Assembly: GCF_004354045.1 (NCBI RefSeq)
Contig: NZ_SMRT01000001.1
Coordinates: 372,001-436,000 of the forward strand
Reading direction: 5' to 3'
Origin: Paenibacillus piri
GTDB lineage: Bacteria > Bacillota > Bacilli > Paenibacillales > NBRC-103111
DNA length: 64,000 bases
Both the position numbers and the translations under genes were made by a program. Positions 50,026 to 59,202 of this stretch are shown here, piece by piece; positions within the stretch are counted from its first letter, which is position 1, and each line of letters starts with the position of its first letter. The notes beneath the pieces are model-generated. The model did not search any database. It worked only from the letters and a program-made list of their open reading frames with translations, and was not told the origin of the DNA.

Positions 50026-50170
50026 TAGCCGGGACCCAGCATCATAAACATATAAAAGATACAAACCGGGAAATTAATTCAAACATGGCAGTTCGCTTCG
50101 CTGCTGCCGGAGACTGCGAGCTTTGCTCGCAGTTATGTCTATCATAAACGAAACGGCTGCGAGTCACAAA

Positions 50171-51208
50171 TTACAAATCATCCCAGTTCAAGCTGGACGA
50201 TTTGCTGTAGTTGGTTACTTTTTGCTCGAAAAAATCGGTTTTCATGCTGTTCATATTGCTGAAGCTTTCGACCCATTTCATCGGATGATCTTCAATCTCG
50301 GGGTACAAAACGTCAAGTCCGAGCTTGCGCATCCGCTCATTGGACAAATATTTGATATATTGGTCGATAATCTCGTTGCTGAGCCCGTTGATCTGGTTGT
50401 CCGTAATATATTGGCCCCATTCGATTTCGTGCTGTACGGCCGTTTTCATCATGCTGCGCAGCTCCTCGACAAGCTCGTCGGTGAACAGCTCAGGGTTTTC
50501 CTTGCGAATTTCGCGGAATATATTTTGGAACAGCGCCAGATGAGTCAGCTCATCCCGCTGAATGTACTTGATCTCGGATACGGTGCCGAGCATTTTGCCC
50601 TGGCGCCCAAGCGCATAGAAGAAGCTGAAGCCGCTATAGAAGTAAATGCCTTCCAAAATATAGTTGGCCATGATCGTTTTCAGCAGATTCTGAGTTGTCG
50701 GCTCGTCGATAAAGTTTTCATACAGATCGGTAATAAACCGGTTGCGGCGCAGTAAATGCTTGTCTTCGCGCCATTGGTTATAAATTTCATCGCGAACTTC
50801 CGCGGAGCAAACGCTGTCCAAAATATACGAGTAGCTTTGGCTGTGCACCGCTTCCTGGAATGTTTGCACGGTCAGGCACAAATTAACTTCCGGCGCGGTA
50901 ATGTACTCGTTAATGTTCGGCAAATTGGATGTTTGCAAAGAATCGAGAAAGATCAGAAAGCTAATAATTTTATCATAGCTTTGGCGCTCGTGAGGCGACA
51001 GGAACTTATAATCCTTCGCATCCTGTGCCAGTGGAATTTCCTCGGGAATCCAAAAATTGTTCATCATCGTTCGGTACATTTTCGTTGCCCAGTCGTACTT
51101 CACATTGTTCAGCTCGATCAGGTTGGTCGTGTTGCCGCCGATCATGCGGCGCTTACCCCAATCGCGGTCGCCATGCTCGTTGAAAAGTTTCTTTTTATTC
51201 AGTTCCAT
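50171..51208 (-). CDS. nrdB: Class I ribonucleoside-diphosphate reductase beta subunit
   Basis: 345 residues. Ferritin-like radical-generating subunit with ligands D89 (FLIFLDSLQ), E119 and H122 (QEAVHSQSYSY), the radical tyrosine Y126 four residues after H122 as in E. coli NrdB, and the later EGIYFYSGFSFF and QRDELTHLALF ligands. The C-terminal tail ends SSSLNWDDL. With the alpha subunit it reduces ribonucleotides to deoxyribonucleotides aerobically. It is separated from nrdA by a 755-base repeat-filled spacer on the same strand. Its start lies 10 bases from repeat element B copy 2. Confidence 0.93.
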   Translation of the reverse strand: MELNKKKLFNEHGDRDWGKRRMIGGNTTNLIELNNVKYDWATKMYRTMMNNFWIPEEIPLAQDAKDYKFLSPHERQSYDKIISFLIFLDSLQTSNLPNINEYITAPEVNLCLTVQTFQEAVHSQSYSYILDSVCSAEVRDEIYNQWREDKHLLRRNRFITDLYENFIDEPTTQNLLKTIMANYILEGIYFYSGFSFFYALGRQGKMLGTVSEIKYIQRDELTHLALFQNIFREIRKENPELFTDELVEELRSMMKTAVQHEIEWGQYITDNQINGLSNEIIDQYIKYLSNERMRKLGLDVLYPEIEDHPMKWVESFSNMNSMKTDFFEQKVTNYSKSSSLNWDDL

Positions 51209-51218
51209 AAGAAGGATG

Positions 51219-51395
51219 CCCCCTAATCCCCCTGCGAGTGGGACCCAAGGGGCGCTGCCCCCTGGACCCCACTAGGGAGGTACGTTGTTGGTTTATAAGC
51301 CGGAAGACTACCCCCTAAATCCCCCTGCAAGGGGGACCCCAAGGGGCGCTGCCCCCTGGACCCCCTTTACTAGGGAGGTACGTTGTTGGTTTATG
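51219..51395. repeat. C/G-rich palindromic element B, copies 2 and 3 (direct repeat)
   Basis: Copy 2 (51219-51297) and copy 3 (51311-51395) are 92 bases apart. They share CCCCCTAA-TCCCCCTGC, GGGACCC, AAGGGGCGCTGCCCCCTGGA and the tail TAGGGAGGTACGTTGTTGG. Copy 2 sits directly upstream of nrdB on the minus strand. Local duplication is the simplest explanation. Confidence 0.8.
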
Positions 51396-51400
51396 AACCG

Positions 51401-51560
51401 CGTCCGCAGAAGGAATGGCTGCAGCTTCGCTGCCGCATTCCTTCTGCACGCTTAACGTGGGTGCCGGTAGTTTCCGACGGGACATGAGCAATAGGAGCCG
51501 CTTACGTACATACCGACTCTTTGCGCAAGGCAAAGAGCCGGTACGTACACGCTCTACGAT
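51401..51560. repeat. Two variable-stem hairpins with conserved flanks (H3, H4)
   Basis: H3: GCAGAAGGAATG (51406-51417) pairs with CATTCCTTCTGC (51436-51447), followed by ACGCTTAACGTGG. H4: an imperfect outer stem GTACGTAC...GTACGTAC plus CTCTTTGC (51517-51524) with GCAAAGAG (51530-51537), followed by ACGCTCTACGATGG. Flanks match those of H1 and H2 at 49862-50025. Confidence 0.75.
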
Positions 51561-51565
51561 GGTTC

Positions 51566-51963
51566 AGGTCCAAGGTGCGAAACATGGGCAGATCGCTTCG
51601 CTGCTGCCATTGCGGCGCCATAAGATATGCGCCGCGGAAGACAGGCAATGATCAAGGACAAGATCAAGGTCCAAAGTGCAAACCATGGGCAGGTCGCTTC
51701 GCTGCTGCCATTGCGGCGCCATAAGATATGCGCCGCGGAAGACAGGCAATGATCAAGATCAAGATCAAGATCAAGATCAAGATCCAAATTGCGAAACATG
51801 GGCAGGTCGCTTCGCTGCTGCCATTGCGGTGCCATAAGATATGCGCCGCGGAAGACAGGCAATGATCAAGGACAAGATCAAGGTCCAAAGTGCAAACCAT
51901 GGGCAGGTCGCTTCGCTGCTGCCATTGCGGTGCCATAAGACATGCGCCGCGAGTGAAGCAACG
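51566..51963. repeat. Tandem repeat array between nrdA and nrdB
   Basis: Four units anchored by CATGGGCAG at 51583, 51684, 51797 and 51898, a 101-base period with one 113-base step. The 12-base excess comes from two extra copies of the hexamer ATCAAG in the GATCAAG-rich linker. Each unit contains TCGCTTCGCTGCTGCC, a palindromic GGCGCC...GCGCC part and AAGACAGGCAATGATCAAG. The array ends exactly at the nrdA stop. It encodes no protein. Confidence 0.9.
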
Positions 51964-54189
51964 TTATGCGGAGCAGCTTACGCAGTCTTCCACCTCAAGG
52001 CTCTTGTTGCGGCAGTAATATACGGTCTTCAGACCGTTTTCCCACGCGGCCATATACAGCTCGAGGAAATCTTTGGCAGAAAGCTCCGGCGTGATGTACA
52101 GGTTGAACGATTGCGCCTGGTCGATATGACGCTGGCGGGCGCCGGCCGCTTTAATGCTCCAAAGCTGGTCGATGCGATGCGCCTCCTTATAATACCACAT
52201 CGTATCGCCGTTCAGGTTCGGCGCCGTTTGCGGAATGACGGCGTTTTTCTTTTCCTCGACGAAAAACTTGTTGAAGATCGGGTCGATGCCCGCAGTGGAG
52301 CCGGCGATCAGCGAAGTGGAAGCGGTAGGCGCGATCGCAAACATCCAGCCGTTGCGGACGCCGTGCTTGGCAACCTGCTCCTTCAGCTCGAGCCATTCCG
52401 GACTGTCGTATCCGCGGGATTCGAAGTAGGCGCCGGTCTGCCATTCGCTGCCTTCGAAAGCTTTATAGGCGCCTTTTTCCTTGGCAATTTCCATGGACGC
52501 CTTGATCGCGTAGAAGTTCATCCATTCATATACTTCATCTGCTTTGGCCACATGGTCGTCGGATTCCCAGACGATTTTCAGCTGCGCCAGCATTTGATGA
52601 TAACCGCTGGAGCCGAGACCGACGGCGCGGTATTTCTTGTTCGTAATTTCCGCCTGCGGAACCGGGTAATAATTCAGATCGATGACGTTGTCCATCATCC
52701 GCATTTGCGTCGTGACGACACGCTCGATGTCTTCCTTGGTGTATACGCGGCCGAGATTGGTCGACGACAGGTTGCACACCACGAAGTCGCCGCTTTTGAC
52801 TTGGTTCGTAATGATGCCGTCCTCATGAAACGTTTGAATGTGCTCGGTAGGGCTCATATTTTGACATATTTCCGTACACAGGTTCGAGCAGTAGATCATT
52901 CCCGCATGTTTGTTCGGGTTCGCGCGGTTGACCGTGTCGCGGAAGAAGATGAACGGCGTGCCGGTTTCGAAAGAGCTGGTCAAAATCCGCTTCATAATAT
53001 CGATAGCCGGAATTTCTTCCTTCGACAGTTTATCGTCGTTCACGCAATCGAGGTAGCGGCGCTCCCATTCCTCGCCCCAGCTGTCCTCGATCGAGTAGCC
53101 TTTTAATTTACGCACTTCATGCGGATCGAACAAGCACCAGGTTCCTCTTTCCTGAACGGTTTTCATGAACAAATCCGGGATGCATACGCCCGGGAAAATA
53201 TCATGCGCCTTCATCCGGTCGTCGCCGTTGTTGGTTTTCAGGTTCAGGAAATCGAGAATGTCCTTATGCCATACGTCGAGGTAGACGGCAACCGCGCCGG
53301 AACGCACGCCAAGCTGGTCAACCGCGATCGCCGTGTTGTTGTAGTTTTTAATCCACGGCACGACGCCTCCGGCGACGTTTTTGTAACCGCGGATATTGGA
53401 GCCGCGACTGCGTACTTTTCCGACATAGATGCCCATGCCGCCGCCATGCTTGGATACTTGCGCGAAGCTCTGGTCGACATTGTAAATACCCCACAGGTTG
53501 TCCGGTACCGTATCGATAAAGCAGCTGGACAATTGATGCAGCGGCTTGCGGGCGTTGGCGAGCGTCGGCGTAGCCACCGTCATTTCCAGATTGCTCAGCA
53601 CATCGTAGAACTGCTTGGCCCATTTGAGCTTGTCGTTTTCCTTCATCGCCAGATGCATCGCCACGCCCATGAACAGCTCCTGCGGCAGCTCGAGAACATC
53701 CTTGTCGACGCCGCGGATCAAATAGCGGTCCGACAACGTTTTGAGTCCGATATAATTCAGCAGGTAATCGCGTTCGGGCTTGATATAGGCGCCGAGCTCT
53801 TGAATTTCTTCGCGGGAATAATGCTCCAATATGTACGTGCCGTATAACCCCATGTCCGTCAAATATGTAATAAGAGAATATAGATCGCCGTATCCGAAAT
53901 GGCCGTATTTGCGGTTTAGACGGGCTTCTTTATAAAGATCGTAGGCGAGCAGCTTGGCGGCGACGTACTGCCAGCTCGGCTGTTCCACGCTTGTCTTTTC
54001 GACGGCAACCTGAATTAAGAGCCGTTGGATTTCTTTCGTGCTGATTCCGTTGCGGAACAACGGCAGCAGTGCAGTTTCCAGCTCAAGCGGATCGCATTCC
54101 GGATAAGCCTCGATGGCAAAATCGATTACTTTTTTCATTTTGGAAAATACGAGTTCCTCTTTGGTACCGTCTCTTTTAACTATAATCAT
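51964..54189 (-). CDS. nrdA: Class I ribonucleoside-diphosphate reductase alpha subunit
   Basis: 741 residues from ATG 54189 (MIIVKRDGTKEELVFSKMKKV); the longer frame from 54246 runs into repeat element A and is not preferred. An ATP-cone occupies the first ~90 residues. The catalytic barrel has LSSCFIDTVPDNLWGIY, GGGMGIYVGKVRSRGSNI, NLCTEICQN (with the active-site cysteine), CNLSSTNLGR and AIAPTASTSLIAGSTAGIDPIF. The C-terminal redox pair is in VEDCVSCSA. It binds nucleoside diphosphates and effectors and forms the aerobic reductase with NrdB. Two NrdR-box-like sites lie ~245-300 bases upstream. Confidence 0.93.
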   Translation of the reverse strand: MIIVKRDGTKEELVFSKMKKVIDFAIEAYPECDPLELETALLPLFRNGISTKEIQRLLIQVAVEKTSVEQPSWQYVAAKLLAYDLYKEARLNRKYGHFGYGDLYSLITYLTDMGLYGTYILEHYSREEIQELGAYIKPERDYLLNYIGLKTLSDRYLIRGVDKDVLELPQELFMGVAMHLAMKENDKLKWAKQFYDVLSNLEMTVATPTLANARKPLHQLSSCFIDTVPDNLWGIYNVDQSFAQVSKHGGGMGIYVGKVRSRGSNIRGYKNVAGGVVPWIKNYNNTAIAVDQLGVRSGAVAVYLDVWHKDILDFLNLKTNNGDDRMKAHDIFPGVCIPDLFMKTVQERGTWCLFDPHEVRKLKGYSIEDSWGEEWERRYLDCVNDDKLSKEEIPAIDIMKRILTSSFETGTPFIFFRDTVNRANPNKHAGMIYCSNLCTEICQNMSPTEHIQTFHEDGIITNQVKSGDFVVCNLSSTNLGRVYTKEDIERVVTTQMRMMDNVIDLNYYPVPQAEITNKKYRAVGLGSSGYHQMLAQLKIVWESDDHVAKADEVYEWMNFYAIKASMEIAKEKGAYKAFEGSEWQTGAYFESRGYDSPEWLELKEQVAKHGVRNGWMFAIAPTASTSLIAGSTAGIDPIFNKFFVEEKKNAVIPQTAPNLNGDTMWYYKEAHRIDQLWSIKAAGARQRHIDQAQSFNLYITPELSAKDFLELYMAAWENGLKTVYYCRNKSLEVEDCVSCSA

Positions 54190-54246
54190 CCTACTACCTA
54201 CTCCTTCTCGAGCAAATGGGAAAAAGCCAACATGGTTTCCTTGCAA

Positions 54247-54340
54247 ACAAGGATAAACGGCTTCGCCGTCCTTAAGGGACGAGCACGTTTGTCAAGTTTG
54301 TGCGAAGCCAAGTATGAGACTTATACTTTCTATTCAAATT
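54247..54340 (-). repeat. Dispersed palindromic element A, copy 4
   Basis: The best-preserved reverse copy: minus-strand AGTATAAG...ATACTTGG, CTTCGCACAAACTTGACAAACG, inner GTCC/GGAC hairpin, GCCGTTTATCCTTG. It lies between the NrdR-box-like sites and nrdA, suggesting insertion into the nrdA leader. Confidence 0.8.
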
Positions 54341-54433
54341 AAAAAGCATGCCGCCTCCGATGTTCACAGGCACATGCCGGATACCGCCTCTCTATCCACG
54401 CTGGCGAAATCTCTCAAACAGGGAACCTATTGC

Positions 54434-54488
54434 CACAATATATAGTTATCCATAAAGCCGTAAGAAGAATTTACCTCAATATATGGTG
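54434..54488. promoter_or_regulatory. Pair of NrdR-box-like sites upstream of nrdA
   Basis: CACAATATATAGTTA (54434-54448) and CTCAATATATGGTG (54475-54488) resemble the ACAC-AATATAT-GTGT palindrome bound by NrdR. The cores are 41 bases apart, close to four helical turns. On the minus strand TTACGG with TATTGT 17 bases later overlaps the first site, which would suit repression. The rest of the 580-base gap up to 54826 shows nothing else beyond repeat element A copy 4. Confidence 0.6.
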
Positions 54489-54826
54489 CCTGTCAATCTA
54501 TTAATTTTTTGGTATAAGAGATTTTTGGCAGCGCTTTCATTTAGACAGGTTTGCAGCATTTACGCTGTATCAGCGGATTTTCGGCGATGCTTGAGAGAGG
54601 AGAATGGCACGACAAAAAATGACTTAAAGCCTTAAAAAATAGGCGAATAGGCCTACTGTCCGCGGGTCGGTTTGCAAACAAAAAGTTTTCTTGTCGGAAA
54701 ATGGCGATCAGGAGGAATACTTGGGAACGGGATAGAATTAGTTGTGTTCATAAGTCATTTATTTCCAAATATTCCTAATAAGAGATGCGATTGCTATCTC
54801 TTGAACCGAAGGAAGGAGGAGTGTCC

Positions 54827-56638
54827 ATGCTTCGCCGTCCGCTGCCGATATTCGTCCAGCTGCTGGCCGGCATATTCGTGATCGCCGTATTAGTAATAGC
54901 GCTAACGAATATATTTAACTACCGTCTTGCCTCGCAAATGGTATTAAACCGGTCCGCGGGGTATACCCAGGAATCGGTCGAACAGCTGTCGGCCAAAATC
55001 GATGTATTGCTGCGGCAGTACGATCAATTTTCACAAATGATGGCGTTTGACCAAAGGGTGCAGCAAGCATTGACCGGCACATCCGGCATTCCGGCTGCTA
55101 CGGATGCAATCGGACTAAACCGGTATATGGCGGAGAAGGTGCGCTATATTGCGAACGATATGCTTATTCATTTATTCGATCTTAAAGGCAATGCCTACGC
55201 TTCGAATGAGTCGCTCCAGCTATTTTGGCGCAACTACGATGAGCTGGGCTCGGTTACATGGTTCGGCAAGATCGACCGATTGGATGGACGGATGCTCTGG
55301 GTTTACGGCCCGGCCTGGCGGGACGGGGAAATTCCGGCCATTATCGGAGCAAGAAAATTGAAGGATCAGCTTGATTTGCAGGTGATAGGCGATCAATTCG
55401 TTGTTTTTCCGGTAGAGAAAATTAACAGAATTATCGGCGAGACGGGGCAGCGCATCGAACGGAAAGTTCAGGTGATGGATTCCTCCGGCAACATCGTTTA
55501 TTCAACCGAGCACCGCGAGATAGGCACGGCCGCCGACCAGGGATTATTCGCGAAGTTTGGCGGCAATGCACAGCCGTTCTTCGAATGGACGACACGGGAA
55601 GAACACGAGCGAATGTATGTAACCTATGCCACGTCCTCTTATAGCGGCTGGACAACGATAGCCTATTTCAAGCGGGAAGCCGTGTACGGCGATGCGGTGC
55701 AAATATGGATCAATGCACTGCTGACGATTGCGGTAGGCATTGTAGTTGCGCTTATCCTCGTAGCCTATTTTACATGGAGCTTGACGAAGCCGATCCGTCA
55801 TTTGGCAGGCGGGATGAACAGCATCGGCCGCGAACGTATTCTTCCGATAAAAAAGCGGTTTGCCAGCCGTGAAATATCATTTCTGTATGACAACTATAAC
55901 CGGATGGTGAATCAGCTTGAAGAGGTCATTGAACGCTTGTCCGAACAGCAGATCAGCGAACAGCGAGCGCAGCTCGTAGCTTTAAAAGCGCAATTCCGCC
56001 CGCATTTCTTGTACAACTCATTGAATCTGATTTATTGGACGATCGAGGATAAGCGCTATGATGCGGCGCAGGAAATGACGCTTGCGCTAAGCGATCTGCT
56101 CCGTTACAGCATCCACCCGTCGTCAGAGCTGGTGACGCTGCGGGAGGACCTGGCCCAACTGGAACGCTACTTATTGCTCCAACGCTCGCGGTACGGGGAG
56201 AAATTCAGCGTGGATGTGGAGATTGAGCCTGGCTTGGAGGAGCAGCGGGTGATCCGCCTGGTGCTGCAGCCGCTCGTTGAAAATGCGTTCCATCACGGGC
56301 TGGAAAAAAAAGCCGGCGGCGATTGGTATATCCGGGTCAACTTATACAGCAGCGACGACAAGCTTGTTTGTTCCGTAGAGGATAACGGAGAAGGCATGGA
56401 TGAAGCTGCATCGAGAGCGCTTGAAGCGCAGATACATGCCGAGCATTTGCTGGAGGAGAAGGGCGGCGGCATCGGCCTTACGAATTTGCATAAGCAAATC
56501 CGCGCTTATTTCGGCCTGCCTTACGGTCTCACTCTGTCGCAAAGCCCGCTTGGCGGCCTGCGGGTCGTTCTGACCTTGCCGCTGCATGCAGCGGGACATA
56601 ACGCATTGCCAAAAGAAGGAGGGGATGGCGCTGCGTAA
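54827..56638 (+). CDS. YesM-like sensor histidine kinase
   Basis: 603 residues from ATG 54827 (GGAAGGAGGAG 6 bases upstream). A first membrane helix (~8-31) is followed by an extracellular dCache-like domain (~35-300), a second helix (~302-325, LLTIAVGIVVALILVAYFTW), a HAMP domain, and the His_kinase domain with H393 in FRPHFLYNSLNLIYW. The HATPase part has LQPLVENAFHHGLEKK and DNGEGMD. It belongs to the two-component systems that sense carbohydrates in Paenibacillus. The SBP1 gene overlaps its 3' end and the YesN regulator comes next. Confidence 0.92.
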   Translation: MLRRPLPIFVQLLAGIFVIAVLVIALTNIFNYRLASQMVLNRSAGYTQESVEQLSAKIDVLLRQYDQFSQMMAFDQRVQQALTGTSGIPAATDAIGLNRYMAEKVRYIANDMLIHLFDLKGNAYASNESLQLFWRNYDELGSVTWFGKIDRLDGRMLWVYGPAWRDGEIPAIIGARKLKDQLDLQVIGDQFVVFPVEKINRIIGETGQRIERKVQVMDSSGNIVYSTEHREIGTAADQGLFAKFGGNAQPFFEWTTREEHERMYVTYATSSYSGWTTIAYFKREAVYGDAVQIWINALLTIAVGIVVALILVAYFTWSLTKPIRHLAGGMNSIGRERILPIKKRFASREISFLYDNYNRMVNQLEEVIERLSEQQISEQRAQLVALKAQFRPHFLYNSLNLIYWTIEDKRYDAAQEMTLALSDLLRYSIHPSSELVTLREDLAQLERYLLLQRSRYGEKFSVDVEIEPGLEEQRVIRLVLQPLVENAFHHGLEKKAGGDWYIRVNLYSSDDKLVCSVEDNGEGMDEAASRALEAQIHAEHLLEEKGGGIGLTNLHKQIRAYFGLPYGLTLSQSPLGGLRVVLTLPLHAAGHNALPKEGGDGAA

Positions 56639-57905
56639 CTTTCGTTGCATGGTTCCTGTCGCGTTCTTGCTGATGCTCGTCTTGTCTTCAACTGGATGCA
56701 CGCCCCAGCTTGTGCTTCCTAATGCAGCCACGCCTGCAACAACGCTTCGCGTTTGGCTGTGGCCGGGCAGCGGTCTGGAAACATCCGTTAAAGCTTATGT
56801 ATTAAGTCATCCGCATATAGACATTGAAGTCATCACCGCACAATTCGATGATATGGTGCCGAGCTTGATAACCTCGTTCGCTACCCGAAGCGATGCGCCT
56901 GACCTGGTCCTGCTGGACGTGTCGCAATTGAATCAGTTAAAACGGTTTCCGATGCATTTTTATAACTTATATGATTTCGGAGATGAGAGAGAGCACTACT
57001 TGGAATGGAAGTGGCGCCAGGCCGAGAGCAAGGACGGTAAAATGTTGTACGGAATGCCGGCCGATATAGGTCCCGTTGCCTTGGCTTACCGCTATGATTT
57101 GTTTCAAGCGGCCGGCTTGCCGTATGAGCGGACAGAGGTAGGCGATAAGCTTCGCAGCTGGGATGATTTGGAGAAGGCGGGGCTGCTGTTAAAACAGAAA
57201 ACCGGCGTGTTCTTATTCGATAATTTAGCCAATGTGTATTCGACTTATATGAACCAGCTCGAAGATCCGTCCCGGACGGTGCTAAATGCCGGACATGAAT
57301 CATTAAGCGCCCGCATGAAAGAGGCTTGGGAACGGGCCATCCGTTTTCATCGGCTTGGTTTAAACGCCGGACTGCCTTCGCAAACGCCTGCATGGGCGGA
57401 GGGCGCCGTTTCCGGTCAGTTTGCCGCTGTGCTTGCCCCGTCCTGGGTACATGGAGCGATGAAGAAGAATGCTCCCGCAACGAGCGGCAAATGGGATTTG
57501 GCCCGCGCTCCGGGACAGTCGTCCAATTGGCAGGGCAGCTTCCTCTCCGTTCCCAAGTCGAGCCGATATCCGAAAGAGGCGTATGAGCTTGCGTTATGGC
57601 TGACCGCGCCGCAGCAGCAGCTGAGCAATTTTATGGCAAACGGCAATTTTCCGTCCACGCCTGAATCGTATGCTTCGGCGAAATTTCTGGAAGTCCGCGA
57701 TCCTTTTTTCCATAATGCTCCGGTGGGCCAATTGTATTCGTACTCGGCGCTGCGTTACAAAACCGAATATGAGGAAACGGACTACAGCCGCATGGACCGC
57801 ATCGTGAGAGACGGGCTCCGCAGGGTGGAAGCGGAAGGGATGAATCCCGGGCAAGCATGGATTTCTGTCATTCAGCAAATAGATGAGCAAACCAAAGGAG
57901 AGTGA
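56625..57905 (+). CDS. Extracellular solute-binding lipoprotein located between kinase and regulator (SBP1)
   Basis: 426 residues. The signal (VPVAFLLMLVLSSTGC) ends in a lipobox cysteine. The family 1 carbohydrate-binding fold has LRVWLWPGSGLETSVKAYVLSHPHIDIEV, DLVLLDVSQLNQLKRFP and LEWKWRQAESKDGKMLYGMPADIGPVALAYRYDLFQAAGLP. It is clearly paralogous to SBP2 at 59203 (LEWKWKQ..., LPTDIGPMVMYYRQDLFQQAGLP). The ATG at 56625 directly abuts GAAGGAGGGG, which is tight spacing; ATG 56649 is an alternative. Its position within the kinase-regulator pair suggests a sensory co-receptor. Confidence 0.82.
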   Translation: MALRNFRCMVPVAFLLMLVLSSTGCTPQLVLPNAATPATTLRVWLWPGSGLETSVKAYVLSHPHIDIEVITAQFDDMVPSLITSFATRSDAPDLVLLDVSQLNQLKRFPMHFYNLYDFGDEREHYLEWKWRQAESKDGKMLYGMPADIGPVALAYRYDLFQAAGLPYERTEVGDKLRSWDDLEKAGLLLKQKTGVFLFDNLANVYSTYMNQLEDPSRTVLNAGHESLSARMKEAWERAIRFHRLGLNAGLPSQTPAWAEGAVSGQFAAVLAPSWVHGAMKKNAPATSGKWDLARAPGQSSNWQGSFLSVPKSSRYPKEAYELALWLTAPQQQLSNFMANGNFPSTPESYASAKFLEVRDPFFHNAPVGQLYSYSALRYKTEYEETDYSRMDRIVRDGLRRVEAEGMNPGQAWISVIQQIDEQTKGE

Positions 57906-57908
57906 ACC

Positions 57909-59087
57909 ATGTTTCGTATACTTGTGGTGGATGATGAGCCGAATGTGAGAATACCGGTATGCAGGGTGCTTGCGGCGATGGAAGGCGTCAGTGCGGTATT
58001 CGAGGCTAAAGACGGCCTGGAGGCGTTCGAGGTGATGGAGCGGCATGAGATTCAATTAGTCATTACCGACATCCGAATGCCGGCCGTGGACGGGCTTCAG
58101 CTTGCGGCCCATATCCGTAATAAGTATCCGGAGACCGATGTGTATGTGCTGACCGGCCATGCGGAATTTGAATACGCGCTTAAGGCTGTGCAGCACCAAG
58201 TGACGGAATATTTGCTGAAGCCGCTCTCCAAGAAAAAACTTGAGGAAATTTATGCTTCGGCTTATTTGCGATACCGGCAGCGCAAGGAGGTTCTTCAGTT
58301 GAATGCGATCCGCAGTCAGGCGCTGCTGGAGAAACGCATCCACGATTTGCTTCACGATGTGCCGCTTCCGACCTTCGATGAAAATTTGATCCCTCCTTAC
58401 GTTAAAATAGTGCTCGTTTCCTTTTCCACGAAGGAACTGCAATCACTTGGCGAGGCCAGCGTACGGTATTTTATTCGCGGCTGCGCGTATGAAGCTTTCA
58501 GCGGGCTGGGGACGGCTGTCGTCTGCCTGGAGGATCGGCTTATTACGGTTGTCTTATTCACGGAGCGCTACGATAAGGAAGCCTGGGACCTTCAGGTGAA
58601 GGAAACGGCAGTCTGGATTAGCGAGAAGCTCCGTCTGCCGGTTAAAATCGGCTACGGAGGCGATGCAACGGACATCAAAGACCTCAGCCTGATGTATATC
58701 CGCAGCATGATCAGCTTAGGATTCACCGAATTGTCCCGAAGGACGGACGCCGGAGAAGCGATCGCCCCGATTGTGCGGGCGCTGCTCGCCTATGTTCACA
58801 AAGAATATGCCGGCGGGGCGCAGCTTGCCGATTTTGCCCAAATTCATCAAGTCAATGCGAACTATTTGAGCAATTTATTTCATCAGGAGATAGGCCTCAC
58901 TTACTCGCAATACTTAACCCAATACCGTCTGACTCAAGCCAAACGGCTGCTCCGGGAAACGCATCTTAAAATGTATGAGATATGTGAATTGGCCGGATAC
59001 AAGGATCCGGCATATTTCAGCCGCATGTTTAAAACGGTGGAAGGCATATCGCCGAACGATTATCGGACAGCCTCGGTAAGTTCCTAA
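57909..59087 (+). CDS. YesN-like AraC-type response regulator
   Basis: 392 residues. The N-terminal receiver has D54 (VITDIRMPAVDG) and K in EYLLKPLSKKK. The C-terminal AraC helix-turn-helix pair is LADFAQIHQVNANYLSNLFHQEIGLTYSQYL and MYEICELAGYKDPAYFSRMFKTVEGISPNDYR. It is the cognate regulator of the YesM-like kinase and probably activates the downstream SBP2-permease genes. It starts 3 bases after SBP1. Confidence 0.93.
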   Translation: MFRILVVDDEPNVRIPVCRVLAAMEGVSAVFEAKDGLEAFEVMERHEIQLVITDIRMPAVDGLQLAAHIRNKYPETDVYVLTGHAEFEYALKAVQHQVTEYLLKPLSKKKLEEIYASAYLRYRQRKEVLQLNAIRSQALLEKRIHDLLHDVPLPTFDENLIPPYVKIVLVSFSTKELQSLGEASVRYFIRGCAYEAFSGLGTAVVCLEDRLITVVLFTERYDKEAWDLQVKETAVWISEKLRLPVKIGYGGDATDIKDLSLMYIRSMISLGFTELSRRTDAGEAIAPIVRALLAYVHKEYAGGAQLADFAQIHQVNANYLSNLFHQEIGLTYSQYLTQYRLTQAKRLLRETHLKMYEICELAGYKDPAYFSRMFKTVEGISPNDYRTASVSS

Positions 59088-59202
59088 CAATACTGCAAGA
59101 AATCGAAGAATGGTCACCTATACTCGCAAACAGGCCGCAACCTATAATACTTGCAAGGGCTTTCATTGGGGGCCGACTTACTTATTGAAAGGAGCGTTAT
59201 CG

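Noticed and set aside
51566..51963. CRISPR array
   Set aside because: The repeat units are ~101 bases and directly joined; there are no short repeats with unique spacers and no cas genes.
51841..53106. 421-residue plus-strand ORF across the nrdA region
   Set aside because: It is antisense to the well-supported nrdA gene and has no recognisable motif; the frame is open because of nrdA codon bias.
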